DNA of 5,644 nt, taken from positions 1-5,644 of the forward strand of contig JASHZC010000205.1 in the NCBI GenBank assembly GCA_030042755.1, given 5' to 3'. The DNA comes from Vulcanimicrobiota bacterium (lineage in GTDB: Bacteria; Eremiobacterota; Eremiobacteria; Baltobacterales; Baltobacteraceae). This document shows, one piece after another, positions 4,791 through 5,644 of the stretch; the stretch's first letter is position 1, and every line of letters starts with the position of its first letter. The position numbers were made by a program, and so were the translations under genes. The notes below the pieces were generated by a model that had not been told where the DNA came from, ran no database searches, and worked only from the letters and a program-made list of their open reading frames with translations.

Positions 4791-5552
4791 CTACGGCAAG
4801 GCCGGCGATGCGGTCGGCGTCGGCGCCGATGTCTTCTTTTGCAGCGGGTTCGTAACGTGGATGGGACGCGGCGTCGCAATATGCGGATTCACCTCGCTCG
4901 GGAATTGCATCGTCACGTTGCCTTCAGCATGCGCCTGGCCCGTAACCGTGTTGTACAGCACGTGATCGGCGAGCATGTTCCGATCGCCCTGAACGATGTG
5001 GACGTTGCCGCGCAGATCGAGCGCGTGCGTAAGATCGTCGAGTACGCCGGTGTCGGCATCGACCGTCGTGTCGGCTTGTACGTAATGCACGTTTCCGGTA
5101 GCGGTATAGATTTTACCCTGACCGTTGATGTGGGCCTGATCGGCCGTCAACGTGGCAGGTCCGCGCGAGTGCGTGGGCTTCGTGCTCGAGAGACCCGCGA
5201 AGTTTCCCTCCGCGTCGTGCATCACGACGTGTCCGTAGAGCGTCGCGTCCTTCGTCTTGTAGTTACCGCTGGCACGATCGGCCGTAATGTCGCCTCCGAC
5301 GCGCGTCAGCGTAATCTGCTGAGGCGTGCTCCAATCGCCGGTTTGGAAATTTGCATCCAACAGAGCCGCATGCAGGCTCCACACGCCAACCTGCGTCACG
5401 GTGGGAAGCTGCGTGCTATGCGGAGATGGGCTCGACGTCGCGGTCGGCGATGCTTTTGCCGTTGCGGTTGGCGTCGCGGTCGGACGCGGTGTCGCACCGA
5501 GCAGCGTCGCAAGCAGCGCCAGCGCAACGGTCGCGCTACGCGCAATCACCAT
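4791..5552 (-). CDS. Secreted OstA-fold lipopolysaccharide-transport protein, LptA/LptC-like
   Basis: Protein of 253 residues, likely periplasmic. An Arg at 5 and the hydrophobic stretch 6-20 (SATVALALLATLLGA) form a signal peptide or anchor without a lipobox Cys. A low-complexity Thr/Pro/Ala/Ser linker follows (about 21-48). Residues 55-115 (VGVWSLHAALLDANFQTGDW, then GGDITADRASGNY and ATLYGHVVMHD) resemble LptC. Residues 133-216 contain OstA/LptA-type beta repeats: ATLTADQAHI, KIYTATGNVHYVQ, HALDLRGNVHIVQGD, GQAHAEGNVTM. These proteins form the bridge carrying lipopolysaccharide across the periplasm. The tail (241-253) is again Thr/Pro/Ala-rich. GAGG at 5561-5558, five bases before the ATG, supports the start, which overlaps the upstream stop by 7 bases. 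LptB, LptF or LptG is not in the window. It could be LptA, LptC or a merged form. Confidence 0.8.
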   Translation of the reverse strand: MVIARSATVALALLATLLGATPRPTATPTATAKASPTATSSPSPHSTQLPTVTQVGVWSLHAALLDANFQTGDWSTPQQITLTRVGGDITADRASGNYKTKDATLYGHVVMHDAEGNFAGLSSTKPTHSRGPATLTADQAHINGQGKIYTATGNVHYVQADTTVDADTGVLDDLTHALDLRGNVHIVQGDRNMLADHVLYNTVTGQAHAEGNVTMQFPSEVNPHIATPRPIHVTNPLQKKTSAPTPTASPALP

Positions 5553-5644
5553 CGCGTCCTCGTGCTTTGACGCACGACCGGTCCGAGCAACTCGGTGAGC
5601 CGGTCGTAGCTGATGGCGCCTTCGCGCACGATGCGCGCTTGACG
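5546..5644 (-). CDS. C-terminal end of an unrecognised protein
   Basis: Reading in from the window edge on the minus strand, one frame gives 32 codons and then TGA at 5548-5546, overlapping the LptA-like start by 7 bases. The peptide (RQARIVREGAISYDRLTELL, then GPVV and a short Arg/Thr-rich end) has the balanced composition of a real protein and an amphipathic helix around DRLTELLGPVV. A second frame is also open but reads into the LptA-like gene without a start and looks like out-of-frame, Arg/His-rich sequence. The tight overlap suggests one operon with the LptA-like gene and rarA. Too little is present to name a family; envelope or lipopolysaccharide biosynthesis would be a guess from context only. 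Confidence 0.6.
   Translation of the reverse strand, partial: RQARIVREGAISYDRLTELLGPVVRQSTRTRW

Noticed and set aside
5409..5492. Imperfect GTCGCGGTCGG-like repeats as a possible repeat element
   Set aside because: They encode the Thr/Pro/Ala linker of the LptA-like protein in frame and are explained by low-complexity coding sequence.
4758..5570. 270-codon plus-strand open frame opposite the LptA-like gene and the start of rarA
   Set aside because: It is a shadow of GC-rich codons on the other strand: Arg/His/Val-rich with no domain, while the minus strand carries a signal peptide and OstA repeats.

Overview
This GC-rich window carries nine protein genes or gene ends, all read on the minus strand, so transcription runs from high to low coordinates. 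There are no tRNA or rRNA genes, CRISPR arrays, insertion sequences or other mobile elements. The only non-coding stretch of note is 149 bases at 3389-3537. The organism looks like a high-GC diderm. It has an LptA/LptC-like periplasmic lipopolysaccharide-transport protein together with an RsbV-RsbW-SigB stress switch typical of Gram-positive lineages. That mix would fit a phylum such as Eremiobacterota/Vulcanimicrobiota (WPS-2), but this placement is inference from gene content and style.

Right-hand block (3538-5644), in transcription order: the C-terminal end of an unrecognised protein; a secreted OstA-fold protein (LptA/LptC-like); and rarA (mgsA), an AAA+ ATPase of replication-fork maintenance. 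The genes overlap or are separated by 2 bases, so they are probably co-transcribed.

Intergenic region (3389-3537): it holds a strong GC-rich hairpin followed by a T-run that points along the plus strand, opposite to every gene here. An outer helix wraps around that hairpin, and a second imperfect hairpin lies beside it. There is also a pair of 9-base direct repeats with an 11-base period next to a possible promoter for the next gene.

Left-hand block (1-3388), in transcription order: a cysteine desulfurase (IscS/NifS), a DUF948 (YtxG-like) membrane protein, a YtxH-like membrane protein, the anti-anti-sigma factor RsbV, the anti-sigma kinase RsbW, and a SigB/SigF/SigG-family sigma factor cut by the window edge. 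Spacings are -4, +13, -8, -4 and +2 bases, which indicates one six-gene transcription unit with translational coupling.

The last three genes form a partner-switching module. RsbW holds the sigma factor inactive and phosphorylates RsbV on a serine; dephosphorylated RsbV captures RsbW and frees the sigma factor. In Bacillus subtilis the ytxG/ytxH homologues belong to the SigB general-stress regulon, so finding their relatives in the same operon as the switch suggests that regulator and target were packaged together. A candidate SigB-type promoter just before ytxH would close an autoregulatory loop. This operon is the most interesting part of the window.
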